A stretch of 64,000 bases of DNA from Galerina marginata (GCA_023014335.1 JAECYW010000009.1:2046001-2110000), one strand, 5' to 3'. Shown: positions 21,074-32,249, counted from the first letter of the stretch. A program made the numbers and translations. Notes: generated from the sequence alone by a model not told the origin.

Positions 21074-22006
21074 GTCGAATGTGAAATGTGGTGGGGAAGC
21101 CGAATGTGAGTGGGAAAACTTGACGGCTGTTCCTGTTTCTTATATTAACAGGCGTTGAAGGCAAAGCGAGCTGGGCTGGGAAAGGAACGAAACGGAAGGT
21201 GGCAGATCCAGTGGCAAAGCGGAGTGGCACCGAGATTTAGAAGGAATTCGTGGAAGGCCAAGCGATCGTGATGAATCGTGAAAACGATGGTAAAATGTGG
21301 AAGCCTATCGAGCGGATGGTGAATAGTCAATATTCAGCGCGGTGAGGAGAAATGCGAATGAGCGGTGGGACAACGACGCAGCGCAGCTGGTCAGGACTCG
21401 TTAATGGGAGTGGCTTGGGTGGTTGCGCCTTCGATGTTCCTTTGGTTGGTTATATACCCCCGAAACACTGCACCGCAGTGTGCATTGAGAAAGTGAAAGA
21501 AAGGACGGACAATGGAATTTTCTCCCTGGCAAACCCAGTGGCTGGCTCGATCAAGTTGCGACAAAGGGCCAATGCGAGGGCCAATAATCAAAAATGGCAA
21601 CAACTCCTTCTGTCCCTCCCACACAGCCACGCTTGAAGGCGAGTTCTTCTGCTTTGTATCGTCATACACTCATGCAAATAATTATCAGTCAAGATGTGTT
21701 CTATACTCGTAACTTCAAGTTGCCCAAGTTTTGCTGCATGCCTAGGGAAGCTCAAGGTCCGAAATTCTCCGAATGGTGCAACTAACTGCATCAAGAGTAA
21801 CTCAGTGAACCCGAGGAATCGAATCAGCGCGTAAAGGTCAGTTCGTGGAATAAGGCGCCTGTAAGTCAAGGCCAGCTTTTCATTCGAGAGTCAGTTATTT
21901 CCAAGTCCCTTTGATGGGATCTCGATCGGGTCTGATCGAATGAATGACGGATGACATCATCGATGTAAATACCACACCCATCGCCGTTCCTCCTCGAGGA
22001 TATACA
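21074..22006. other. Spacer upstream of the foldback element
   Basis: No supported coding sequence. A TGACATCATCGATG stretch near 21951-21964 resembles a degenerate bZIP-type site. Confidence 0.4.
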
Positions 22007-22361
22007 AGATGCGACACCGTCAGACTCGTTTCAACCGCACACGCCCACACTCAGCTGCACACTCCCACACTTAGGATACCACACAGCCGGCCCGCCCACA
22101 GTCGTTCCTGCCCACACTGAAGTCCCGCCGCACACATTGATCCGCCCAAGGTTTTTCTAGTTATTCTAAGTCCAACTGAGTGTGGTGGTGTACAGTGAGT
22201 GTGGCCGGATGAGTGTGGGGGAGTGGAAACGAGTGTGGGCGCTTGCCCTCAGTGTGGTTGGTCAAAACTGAGTGTGGTCGAGTAAAATGTCGTCCGAGTG
22301 TGGGAATGTGCCGATGAGTGTGGGCGTGTGCGGTTAAAACGAGTCTGACAGTGTCGCATCT
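22007..22361. repeat. 355-bp foldback / inverted-repeat element
   Basis: The ends are inverted repeats: the left starts AGATGCGACACC and the right ends GGTGTCGCATCT-like (GTGTCGCATCT at 22351-22361). About 45 of the outer 47 bases are complementary. The right half contains eight near-copies of AGTGTGG in direct order at 17-30 bp spacing, and the left half contains the complementary CCACACT several times, so most of the element can fold. The middle (about 22150-22172) is AT-richer and unpaired. No target duplication is obvious. It ends 48 bp before the ATG of the next gene, so it probably lies in that gene's promoter or leader. Its complementary ends fit a foldback or MITE-like element. Confidence 0.8.
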
Positions 22362-22408
22362 GGGGGCTCCTCTTCCTCCTCTCTTCATCCCTCCCACCTT
22401 CTCGTACC

Positions 22409-23557
22409 ATGGAAGCCTTACCACTCGACCTCTCTCATCCGTCTGTAAAGTTCTACCTCGCCCTCGTCCGTCTCCAAGTCCTCACGCCATTGTCTTTGCT
22501 CATTAACATCGCTACCACCCTCATCTGCACTCTTGTGGCGAACCCATCAATCGCAGGCGTCGCTCATCTTTATCCGACATCGCTCACGCCAAATTCGCAT
22601 GCTATTAGTGCATATGTAGGGCTTATATGGCTTGCACAGGTGGGGTACTGTGTGCTATTGGTCGTAGCACGGAAGGAGGAAACGAAGAAAGCTATGGTGA
22701 GCGCCGTGGGGCTGGGGTTGGTGTTTGCGAATGTGGTTATGGCTCTTTGGGCTGTTGCGTTTGTATGTTTTACAACCAAATCTTTGTCAACTTTTTACTC
22801 ATTAACCATTAGATCATGCAATGGTTCCTGCTCTCGACGATCCTTCTTGGAGTTCTCCTCGCCCTTCTCATCTTCTCGAATCTGGCTCTGCTTATCTATC
22901 ATGGACCTGACTCCTCTCGACCTCTTGACACTGCCCTTATCCATGCTCCTCTCCGATTTTTCCTTATCCTTCCATTGAATATTTTATTTCCTCTAACTCT
23001 ATTGTAAGTCTCGCCCCTTGTCCCAGTTGCTGACTTACGCCAACACTGACTCTGACTCTAGCATTGCGCTCAACCTTTCGTACATCCCAACGCCCAGCGG
23101 CCCACCCAGAGACCCGGCCGAATATCACTCCACAGCCGCATTGGGTGTACTCCTAGGCACTAACATCCTAGGCTTCCTCGTCATCGTAATGCGTAGAGAC
23201 ATTGTTTGGTGTGTCGCCGCTACATGGATTTCTGTCAGTCTGTGGACTGCATTGCCTAAGCCTGCGAGTGTCTACGTGAGTTCTGTTTTTTGCTTCCCTC
23301 GTAATAAATAAATATAGTGTCCTAACTGGTACTGGTTTTGAACGTAGATAACCTCTATAACTTTCACTGCCCTCCACCCGCTCGGCTTGATCATAGCGAG
23401 CATCTACGCACGGTTCTACATGCAGCCTACCAGGATAGCGCTGACCGGTGATGACAGAAGGATTTACGCCAACGGATCCAGACCGTCCGCTTCACATCCG
23501 TCTGAACCGGAAATTGAACGAGGGCCTGCAGAGATCGAGGACGAGAATTGGGGTTGA
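22409..23557 (+). CDS. Multi-pass membrane protein of unknown function
   Basis: Four exons (22409-22762, 22813-23003, 23062-23275, 23348-23557) join in frame to give about 322 residues. Roughly seven or eight hydrophobic segments are visible, for example LQVLTPLSLLINIATTLI, IWLAQVGYCVLLVVA, AVGLGLVFANVVMALWAVAF, FLLSTILLGVLLALLIFSN, LGVLLGTNILGFLVIV and ITSITFTALHPLGLIIASIY. The C-terminal tail is polar (DDRRIYANGSRPS and an acidic end EIEDENWG). Topology and size resemble fungal integral membrane proteins of unknown function, but I cannot name the family with confidence. The 355-bp foldback element abuts the 5' end and is likely to affect expression or mark a recent insertion. Confidence 0.75.
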
Positions 23558-24082
23558 AAATTGTATGCTTGTGTTCTCGTTTCGATTTTCCGTTGCCGAT
23601 GCGACTGGAAAAGGAGCGAAAACTAGGAATGGGAAGGAGTGATTTTCTTGGACTTGACTGGCCTTAGGCCAACATTTATCATGGTAGAAGTGTTTCTCTT
23701 TCAGAAGGTACTATGATTACTTGTTTATGAGGATAATTTGCGAGCAACGAGTAATTTTCTCTGGCGGTATTTTTTCTACGCCATAAACTTCCCTTTCAAA
23801 ATTCAAAAAGGGCAAGTCATGCTGTCCGACATTCGACAGACGCTAAGTAATTGTTTAATGCACAACAAGAACAATGAGGCGAAGGATAAAAATCTGTTCC
23901 AGTTTTACCAGACCCGTTTAATGCGCAGTCCAATCTAGTGACATGAGAATATAACTCAGAGATATCGTAAAATCATCAGTATATTCCTTGCAGTGATTCT
24001 ACAGTGGCAAGTTTTTTGTGTTCCACGTCTGTGCCGCTAACGAATCAACCCTGTACTTAGAGCCGGCCTTTGTGTAGACGCT
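23558..24082. other. Spacer, no supported gene
   Basis: AT-rich sequence between the membrane protein and the small tandem gene family, which converge here. No motif-bearing frame. Confidence 0.45.
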
Positions 24083-24767
24083 CTATTGATAGGGAGTACC
24101 ATCAACCCGGATTTGATCTTTAATATCCCCAATATAATCGAGGTCGTCGCCTGTCCTTGTGAAATAAGCCAGCGCTATCGTGGCCTGGGCTGGTTCGGAC
24201 GTCTTTTTGTCCATTAGGTTGCTGCTCAGGGGATCATCTAGCGTACCAAACGCGGTGGGGGGGTAATCGACCGTGGGTGAAAGCATCATTGTACCTGTCA
24301 ATGTCGTCGAGGGCGTTTAGCATTCTCATTGGAAGGAGCATTAATCAAACAAGGACCCTCACCTTCAGTAAGCGCAAACAAGATTCCCATGGTAGTGTTC
24401 TTCAAGTAGACCTCTTGATTTTTCGGGACGGCCATCACGATGATCATGCACATCTCCCTCCGAAGATCGCGCTCCCCGGTAGGCTTCAACATCTCCGCAT
24501 CGAGATATGCCTTTGACGCTTCGTACGTGGTCGGTACGATGTTGCTGAAGTTCTGTTTTGCGGTATCGAGAATTGTGTCCGTGAATGGCTTGGGGAATGT
24601 GCCGCTGGGTACGGGAATGCCCCGCAGGTACAGGGTGAGCTCCACAGGCCCTGGCTTTGGTCGGGACTGAGGTTCAGTTGATATGAGAATGGGAGTCTTG
24701 TGGTGAGATCTTTGCACTTGCAGAAAGAGTCGTGATTGCTATGACTTACGGTGCTCGCAGTGGACAT
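24083..24767 (-). CDS. Tandem small unknown gene, copy A
   Basis: First of three tandem minus-strand paralogs (with 25642-26254 and 27144-27902). Exon 1 encodes only MSTAST, followed by GTAAGT; exon 2 begins TPILISTEPQSRPKPGP and contains the family block NIVPTTYEASKAYLDAEM, then RREMCMIIVMAVPKNQEVYL and a TMGIL helix; the last exon has MMLSPTVDYPPTAFGTLDDP and ALAYFTRTGDDLDYIGDIKD. The core VPTTYE.S.AYL and REMC..(I/V)...(I/V)P(K/D)NQE is shared by all three copies. Hydrophobic patches are too short for membrane helices. I do not recognise a known family. About 180 residues. Confidence 0.65.
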
Positions 24768-24884
24768 TCCTTACTTGCTGGATGATAAGAAGATGGCGGT
24801 GGAGTTCAACCCTAGAGTAACACAGACAAATAAATCGAAAGTTCGTGTCTGTAGTGCACTCTTTTTACGTATGCCCTTGGTGTG

Positions 24885-25384
24885 GCCCTTATAGCATGCC
24901 ATGCTTCTGCCTAAATTTACGTCAATCGGCTAGAGCCAAACCAGCAGGCTGCCCGAATAGGTGAGGCCATCAAGCACGAGGCTTGGCCGGTTCAACATTG
25001 CGGCCATATTAAAAAGTGGAAAGTAACATAGGGAGAACATAACAAATCATATGGGTATCAGATTCCTCGGTGTGCAAAAATACCTGCCGGAAAAAAACTT
25101 AGAATATATGAATTCATGGAAAAGAACCAGAGACGTGAGACCAAGTGTGCTGCTTACAAGTGACAAAAATGGATTGTGGGCCATCGGCAAGTGTGCCGAA
25201 CGGAATGACATAGCGGAGTAGGTGCACGCTGGCAGGTGTTGCGTTACGCGAGGTTTGAGGCGAGCGCTTAGTAGGCTAAGCGCTCATAATTTAAATGACG
25301 TCATGTGATCAAGTTGGACGACGGAGACAACCCTCGTACTTGCCAGTCTGATGAATTTAAATTTTCAAGCCAACTGTGACTGAA
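24885..25384. repeat. Duplicated spacer, copy 1 (upstream of gene A)
   Basis: About 500 bp upstream of gene A is clearly related to 26470-26947 upstream of gene B. Shared landmarks in the same order are an AAACCAGCAG string, CATCA.GCACGA.G.TTGGC, TTCAACATTG, GAGTGTGCC-like GTGTGCC, GTTACGCGAG, GAGCGCTTA, TGACGTCATGTGATCA and CCCTCGTACTTG. The gene and its upstream DNA were duplicated as one unit. A perfect 10-bp inverted repeat GAGCGCTTAG / CTAAGCGCTC occurs at 25262-25285. Confidence 0.8.
25296..25303. promoter_or_regulatory. TGACGTCA palindrome (CRE/ATF-like site)
   Basis: A perfect TGACGTCA lies about 530 bp upstream of gene A and is conserved, with flanking TGTGATCA, in the duplicated spacer at 26852-26859. 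This palindrome is the consensus for bZIP factors of the ATF/CREB class; function here is inferred. Confidence 0.45.
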
Positions 25385-25641
25385 AATTGTCTCGGATGCT
25401 TGTGTAAAACAGCATAACTTGATACATAGTTAGAGATGAATACGAATACAAAATGCCTAAAAAACACGCCACAGAAACTTATACATGTAATGGATCCCCC
25501 GAGAACAGGCTACCAGTCCGATCGTGTCACAGATGTTTATGGAATGACACATTGACAATCGTCAACATCATCGACACTGTATCCTCCCTTTCCGTGCCAC
25601 TTTCTTCTCGTTTTTTGAAATCGAATCACTTGTATTTCGAC

Positions 25642-26254
25642 CTAACTTTTCGTGGTGAAGTAGGCGGTTAATATTAAAACTTCGTTCACTCGGACTGGCT
25701 TAGATGTCGTGGAGTTCCTTAATATCCTGCACGTCCGGTCCTCAGGCGTGCCAAACGCGTTGGCAGGGACGAAGGCCGTTGGTAAGAATAGACTAGAACC
25801 TATGCGAATGATCAAAACCGAGTTTCGGATTTACTTTCTCAGACTTTATAGTGTAAATTGACACTTACCACTTTTCAGCTCCTGGAAAATTCCAAGAGCA
25901 CTTGTCATCATCAAGATTTCTTGATTGTCCGGAATATTAACCGCAACGACCAAGCACATCTCCCTCAACAGGTCAACATTGCCACCTTCTTGTTCGAGGT
26001 ATGCTCTCGATTCTTCATACGTCGTCGGTACGAGATTGGGCCTCATTGATTGCTGTTCGACAATTGAACGGACGAGGCGCTTCGCCGACTCCATACCGCT
26101 GCTGGTTATGCGTACTCCTGTGATGTAGATGGGGATCTCAGAAATGTCAAGGCCGTTGGGTTCGGTCTTTGGCGTCCAGTAAAAGCGGGTGTCATGGATC
26201 AGAACTCGTCAAGGAGTTGTAATTGTGAGGACGTACGGTGCTCGTGCTGGCCAT
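25642..26254 (-). CDS. Tandem small unknown gene, copy B
   Basis: Second copy of the family. Exon 1 encodes MASTST before a GTACGT donor, as in copy C. Exon 2 contains TEPNGLDISEIPIYITGVRI, MESAKRLVRSIVEQQ, the core LVPTTYEESRAYLEQE, LLREMCLVVAVNIPDNQEIL and LGIFQELKSG. The last exon encodes SSLFLPTAFVPANAFGTPED, then SKPVRVNEVLILTAYFTTK and a stop. Compared with copy C, the protein ends right after the AYFT strand and lacks the charged tail. About 150 residues. The neighbours on both sides are copies of the same gene, separated by duplicated spacer DNA. Confidence 0.7.
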
Positions 26255-26469
26255 TCTTGCGACAGTAACGATGATGGTTGAATAGAGAGGTCTTTCCACA
26301 TGATGTCTCAAACCCGTCTCACCTTTAGTGCTCAAGTACATAATAAAGACAAACACCCCCTTCTAAAATGCCTTCGCTAATGACGTACGGTACGGTGGTA
26401 TGCATATTAAAATACTTTTCCCGAGTGTTCTCCACTGATCTTCCGGTGAAGGTGTGTGAATGGGTGAAC

Positions 26470-26947
26470 CATTATATGCCCTTCTGCCTCCATAATTTAT
26501 GCCAAGGTTGGAGCCAACAAACCAGCAGTTTGCCCGATTAAGTGAGACCATCAGGCACGAAGGTTGGCGGGTTCAACATTGAAAGCATATTCAAAAACTG
26601 TGAATTACATAGGGCCAAACCTAACAAACTTTCAGAGTACTGGGTTCCTCAATGTGCTAAAATACCCGCTAGAAAAAGCTTAAATAACTCATGGAAATGA
26701 CCAGAGCGGCGTGAAACAAAGAGTGCTTAATGCAATGTGGACCATTGGCGAGTGTGCCAGACGGATGGACGTACACGGGTAAATGCACACTGGCAGACGG
26801 TGAGTTACGCGAGCATTGACGTCGAGCGCTTAATTGGCTAGGCGCCCATAATGACGTCATGTGATCAGTGAGCCAAGTCGGCATCCCTCGTACTTGGCGG
26901 TTTGGTTGATAAGCTCAAGGCAGAATTTTCAAGCAAGCTGTAACTGG
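26470..26947. repeat. Duplicated spacer, copy 2 (upstream of gene B)
   Basis: Homologous to 24885-25384 over its whole length, with the same order of short blocks and point differences throughout. The inverted repeat seen in copy 1 is degenerate here (GAGCGCTTAAT ... TAGGCGCCC), while the TGACGTCA and the adjacent TGTGATCA are unchanged. Confidence 0.8.
26852..26859. promoter_or_regulatory. TGACGTCA palindrome, second copy
   Basis: Exact TGACGTCA about 600 bp upstream of gene B, in register with the copy at 25296-25303. Its persistence while the surrounding DNA has diverged is modest support for function. Confidence 0.45.
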
Positions 26948-27143
26948 TATTAAACCCGACTGCCTACCTACCTATTGCCTTCTTTTCCATTTATTGAACA
27001 ATACATCCTGAGGAGATGTTGAACATTAAATGTTGTGCACCTGTGTGGTACCTTGATAGTGGGCAAACAGAGCAGCATAACTTGATACATAGTTGAAGAT
27101 GAGTGCACAGCACCCGGGATAATACGCCACAGAAGCTTGTACG

Positions 27144-27902
27144 TTACGAGTTGGCAACATCAGAGACTGTTTCTTCTTCCTCCCCTTCCTCCTCAACTTC
27201 TTCCTCACCCTTTTCCTCTGCAGTTCCTTTCTTCTTGTTCTTTTTCCTCTTGTTCTTGTTCTTTTTCTTCTTTGAAAACGCATCACTAGTATCCGGCTTA
27301 GTTGCATCCCGTTTCTTGGTGAAGTACGCGGTTAATATTCGAACTTCGTTTGCTTGGACTGGCTTGGATGTCGTAGTGTTCACCAACGCGCTGCACGTCT
27401 GATCCTCTGGCGAGCCAAACGCGTTGGGAGGGAGTAACATCGTTGCTACAAACATATTGGAACCTACATGGATGACAAAACCGTGTTTAGTATTCACCCA
27501 GACTTTATTATGCAAATTAAAACCTTACCACTTTTAAGCTGCTGGCAGATTCCAAGAGCACTTATCATCATTGAGATTTCTTGATTTTTCGGGATATCAA
27601 CCGCAATGACCAAGCACATCTCTCTAAGACGATCGAACTTGCTGCCTTGTTGGCCGAGATATGCCCTCGATTCTTCATATGTCGTCGGTACGAGATTGGA
27701 TGTCGGTAATTGCTGTTCGACAAGTGAACGGACATAGCCTATCAATTCTTCAAAACCGTTGCTGGGTATGCGTACTCCTGCCAGGTAGATGGGGAGGTCA
27801 GGAAGATCCGACGCGTTTAGTTCGGTCTGCGTCCAGGGAAAGCGGGTCAGAACTCGTCAAGGAGTTGTAATTGTGATGACATACGGTGCTCGTGCTGGCC
27901 AT
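27144..27902 (-). CDS. Tandem small unknown gene, copy C, with charged tail
   Basis: Third copy. Exon 1 is MASTST; exon 2 contains TELNASDLPDLPIYLAGVRI, FEELIGYVRSLVEQQL, NLVPTTYEESRAYLGQQG, RLREMCLVIAVDIPKNQEIS and LGICQQLKSG; the last exon contains NMFVATMLLPPNAFGSPEDQ, SKPVQANEVRILTAYFTKK. Unlike copies A and B, the frame runs on for about 50 residues of lysine-rich (KKKKNKNKRKKNKKK) then glutamate-rich (EEKGEEEVEEEGEEEE) sequence. The Lys block could act as a nuclear or nucleolar signal or bind nucleic acid. The tail is encoded by purine-rich imperfect repeats on the coding strand, which suggests slippage-driven growth. The function remains unknown. Confidence 0.7.
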
Positions 27903-28768
27903 TCTCGCGTTCCTCGACAGTGACGATGATGGTCGGGTAGAGAGGTCATACCTCTTATAAGTACTCGAGTACATAATAGAGACAAACAACAACTTGAACT
28001 GACGGTGAAGGTTTTGGACGAGAGATTCCCTTACCCAGGTGTTCTCCACTGGCTCTCAGTTGAAAATGTGTGTATCAGTGAACTGCCATCAGACGTCTAG
28101 CAACCAGCTTTTTTCCGCTTGTACAAGAAAAAAAAGCGGGGAAAAGTGAAGAAAGCCGCAAGTCAAAAAGCCAGGTCTCGATCGGCAAAAGCTGGCACGG
28201 AGACCTGCTGATTTGGCAGTGATTTGCCTTTAAAAGCACTTCATTTCATGGTAATTTTCAAGGCCAAAAGTGAAAGAGTGGCGAAAGCAAAATGAAAAAT
28301 GAAACTTGTTGATGCAGTCTAAGGCGTTGGAGAACATCGAGGTAAGGCAACTCCAGAAGTCAGACAATGTCCCACAACAACCCGATCCGGGCAACAGCCG
28401 TCCGCAATATTTGGTGGATAACGTTATGTATGAGAGTGGCGCAGTGTCAATGGTGGTATATTGGTGGTATAGAATCAAAGGCGGCTGACAGAATTATGGT
28501 CGACAACCGGGCATGGTTGGAAGGCGGTCGGTGCAGGGTACTTCAAGGTCGAACAGCCCAGTACCCACGTAAAAAGCACTAGGAATGCCTTTCATCCGTA
28601 TTCTTGATTCGGTGTCACCACGGGATTGCCATAACCGTTTGGGTTGGTTACCAGCATAAGCTGTTAAGCTCAAAATTTGTTCACATACATAGAGATTGTT
28701 GGGTTTAGTACAAAGATCCTGTAGTCAAAAGAGAGATACGGTACAAAACTCAAATATCATGCCCTCGT
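27903..28768. other. Spacer, no supported gene
   Basis: No coding evidence. At 28107-28137 a GCTTTTTT / AAAAAAAAGC inverted pair brackets the perfect palindrome CTTGTACAAG. It lies about 200 bp upstream of copy C's ATG and could be a promoter hairpin or a small foldback relic. Confidence 0.45.
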
Positions 28769-30114
28769 TCAAGCTGTCTTCTTCTTTCCTTCGCGGAGAG
28801 CAAGGTGTGCATCGCGAATACGATGCTCCCAGTACCTGGGGAAGAAAGTCAGGTGAGTAAGGCACCTCACTGGTCAAGTTATCAGCGAAATTGCAAGCAG
28901 CACCCACTTCTTCCTAATCGTATCATGCTCATTAGCCAATTCCACCCAGATCTTCACGGCCATCTCGGTCTTTTCTTCCCCTCCTTCGGCCTCCCATGCG
29001 TCTGCCATGAACTCCATAGCCTGCACACATGGGAGTTCAGCAGTCTCACTCGGTGGTGGATTTTCTAGGTCAACAATGTCTTTAATAGGCTGCGAACCGC
29101 GGGGGTAGGCATATGCGCGCGCGAAATCAGTCACGGATATCAATGGTCTACGAGTGTGGTTTAGGATTCCACGCAAGTAGTTCCACGCAGAGGGGTTGGA
29201 CGGCGCGAGAGAGATGTTTTGTTTTACGTATCTTCAAATTAATTTAATATGTCAGTTGGGATAAGACAGGTAGCAAAACGAGGAACTTACGTCAACTCTC
29301 GTTTCAGGATCCTCTCTCGATCTTCTTCGCCTTCACGAACGCCGCATCCCCAAACGACGAAAAAGCGATGGTGCCACGCAGAATTATTACGTACGTCATG
29401 GGCGAGCATCGTATCGACGAAATCAAGCTCGTTAGCCCATAGGTCTTCATCCACCTCGACGTCTCCGGCTTCCGTTACACTGCCGCCCCGCCCGCCGAAA
29501 CATGCTAGGAGCCACTGCCTGTAACTCCATGTGTGGTAATTCTTTGCGTCAGCTTGCAGGCCTCTCTTTATGAAATCAAGCTCGCGAGAGGGTTGTCTGG
29601 TAAGGGAGACGAGGAGGCGGCGGTGGTGCCATACTTGATAAGTCTTGAGGAAGAGCACGGCAAGCTCGTCCATTAATTCGATCTCTGCTTTGAGGAGGGG
29701 CGATGAGGCCGGGTCTGTGGCTGGCAGGAGTGAAACGAGTGTTTCGTAGCGGTATTGCCTGTATGTGTCTTGCTATGAATGCTTTAAAATTGACACAAAT
29801 GACCACCAACGTACCATGCAGAGTAATGCGCAGGATTTTGCCGTATGATGTTCTCAGTTAGCTCGAGTACTCTGGAGCTCTTCTCGTTAGCTTTGACGAT
29901 CGCACGAAAGTAGTTCGTTGCGTCTTTATCTGTTGACATAAGAATCTTCATCAACAAAGAAACAGGAAATGAGAAACCGATCCAACACACATTCTTCGGT
30001 GTAGAAAATAGGAGCAAGAGGGTTGATATCCTCATACTGTTCTAATGGCTGAACATCGTTCCATTCGGGGCGGTCAGCATAGAGCGGAGTATCGTCCGGT
30101 GACGAAGTACGCAT
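28769..30114 (-). CDS. RAM2: Protein farnesyl/geranylgeranyltransferase alpha subunit
   Basis: Shared alpha subunit of farnesyltransferase and geranylgeranyltransferase I, which attach prenyl groups to CaaX proteins in the cytosol. It contains the alpha-subunit repeats: NPAHYSAWQYR-type (split by an intron), KTYQVWHHRRLL, NYHTWSYRQWLL and NNSAWHHRFFVV, followed by NPSAWNYLRGIL. These Trp-x-x-Arg helical hairpins are diagnostic of the family. The N-terminus has YADRPEWNDVQPLEQYED and then YKDATNYFRAIV after the first intron, also typical. The C-terminal exon encodes YWEHRIRDAHLALREGKKKT. The model spans about five exons and roughly 330 residues, the usual length. Catalysis needs the beta subunit, which is not in this window. 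Confidence 0.92.
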
Positions 30115-30313
30115 TTTACAGTGTACAGATGGCGAAGGTCAGAGAAAGAGTGGATTTGTCTCGAAAGAAAGAACAAAAAGGGTTGATTTCAGGGATCGCT
30201 GAATCCGGGCCGCCATCCCGGAGGGCTTTTCGCCAAAGAGGTGCAATAGCAACCCCCATCGCTCTCACCGACGTCGAACTCATTCTTCCATCAAGCCCTG
30301 TAGCCTAAGTATC

Positions 30314-31670
30314 ATGACAAAACACAGCAAGAACAACACCGCATCCTCAATATTCACGTATGCGGAATACAAAAAGCTTGACTATGGCACCAAGAAACAA
30401 CGTCTGGGGAACGAGTCGATGCGCCGATTCGACGCCTGTGCTCTGTGCCTCAACCACGCGCGAGAACCGCTGGCGTGTCATGAGGGACACCTCTTCTGCA
30501 AAGAATGCGTTTACACCGATCTGCGTAAGTTTAACTGTGTCATCATTGATGAATGTGAATTTTATTGAATTCACGCCAGTAACACAGAAGAATGCTATCA
30601 AACGACAAAAGGCGAAGATAGAAGCCTTGAAAAGAGAGGCGGAAGATGAGCGTGCGCGAGCCCGCGAAGCAGCCAGGGATCGTGTGCTGCTTGACTTCGA
30701 GAAAGGACAACTAGGGCTTGGTATCAGCTCGAATAACGACAATGAAAGCACCCCAAACGACCAACGTAAGTCTTCTTCGTCTCTATACTATGTCCTCCCA
30801 TTCAATTACTATCTGTTTCCAGAAGCGGGAATGAAGCGAAAAAATCCATCGTCAACACCATTCGCCTTTTCCTCAAGTACAGTTTCGACCCTTGCAAAGC
30901 AAGCCGAAGACGTGGCTCTGAAGAAAATAGAAGAAGAGCAGGCGGAGGCTCTCAAGGCCAAACTGCCCGATTTCTGGTTACCCTCGCTGACACCTACACA
31001 CACGTCAGGCCCACCACAGACTTTGGAAGATGTCCAAGCCAAAATGGAGGTGGCGAAAACAGTGTGTAGAGGCGGCGGGGAGGGAGCAGCCCATGTCCTC
31101 GCGTATGTATTTCTTCAGGTTGTCCTTCTGATCGGTCATGCTAATGCGCTGGGATTTAGCATGAAGAACCTCATCCCCGTTAACTTCACATTCTACACAC
31201 CCTCCGCCTCCGCTGCGTCCTCATCCAGTACAACCGACAACCCAAAAACAAAGAAAGAAGACACGGAGCCCATGTGTCCTTCATGCAAAAAGCGGCTATC
31301 GAATAGCGTGTTACTCTTCTGTGCGTTATGAGACCTTTTATTTTGACCCACAACCGCTATTTTTGAATTCTGGATAGTCTTTTCTCCCACATTAACGTCG
31401 CTAACCGCGAATGACAGTGAGCAAGCCCTGCGGACATGTCACTTGCAAGACGTGCACCGACACCCTCGTGCGACCGAACAAGCAATGCATCGTTTGCGAT
31501 GTCAAACTGAAAGACAAGGATGTGATTGAGCTAAAGAGAGAAGGTGCGTTCCTTTCTCGCCTGAGTCAGCTCGATTGACGTACTTATCTTTTACCGACAT
31601 TTCAGGTACAGGATTTGCTGGTGGAGGTCTGGCGGAGACATCCAAGGCTGGTATCGCTTTTCAGGGATGA
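30314..31670 (+). CDS. NOSIP-like RING/U-box protein
   Basis: Homolog of nitric-oxide-synthase-interacting protein, a conserved nuclear protein with an atypical N-terminal RING/U-box and a second C-terminal zinc finger, with ubiquitin-ligase activity described in animals. The first exon has the signature start MTKHSKNNTASSIFTYAEYK and YGTKKQRLGNESMRRFDACA, followed by CLNHAREPLACHEGHLFCKE. A coiled-coil helix follows (QKAKIEALKREAEDERARAR). The C-terminal part has MCPSCKKRLSN, then, after an intron, KPCGHVTCKTCTD and CIVCDVKL, completing a C4HC3-like finger. The protein ends at GIAFQG about 20 codons later. Several short introns interrupt it. It starts only about 200 bp from the divergent prenyltransferase gene, so the two may share a promoter. 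Confidence 0.88.
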
Positions 31671-32249
31671 AACTCAACTGCCTCCCTACAACACCAATCC
31701 TTTCGACCACCTTTTGAGTCACCTGCTTCTTCTGCGCCGGCGAATAGTGATATTCGATGCTCGTGTTCGTCGACTTTAGACGAAATATGGAGGTATGCAA
31801 TCTCTGTCTCTCCAGGTACGGGCGGCACAAGCGCTGTTTTTTCAGGTCTCACAGGAAATTACATGGTTAGAGTATATGTATTATTTGATTCCATGTATGG
31901 CCTACTTGTTATTGTAAGTTTATAATACCATTCGGTGGCGGAACGTCCATTTGATAATAGTATTAATACATTAAACTCTGATCCTTTGCGAGTGATGTTC
32001 CAAGTCTGGTCGATTTTCATTGCCCAAACATCTTGCGTCGAATTCGGCCGTTATATGCCCTCGATTTCTCCGTTGCAATCAGGACACATCAGAACCCACC
32101 GAAATCTCGGTGATCTAACCTCGCGGTCGTAATATTCGGGGCTTCGCGCACGATCGTCCTCCGACTGACCTGGAGGCCGAGATCTGCGCAAAGTATGTCG
32201 AACCCGCTCCGCGCCCGTTGACAGGCGCCGAGGAATGGAAGGACACCAC
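31671..32249. other. Convergent spacer, no supported gene
   Basis: Between the 3' ends of the NOSIP-like and DUF6534 genes. Minus-strand frames here lack motifs and overlap the NOSIP 3' end. Confidence 0.45.
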
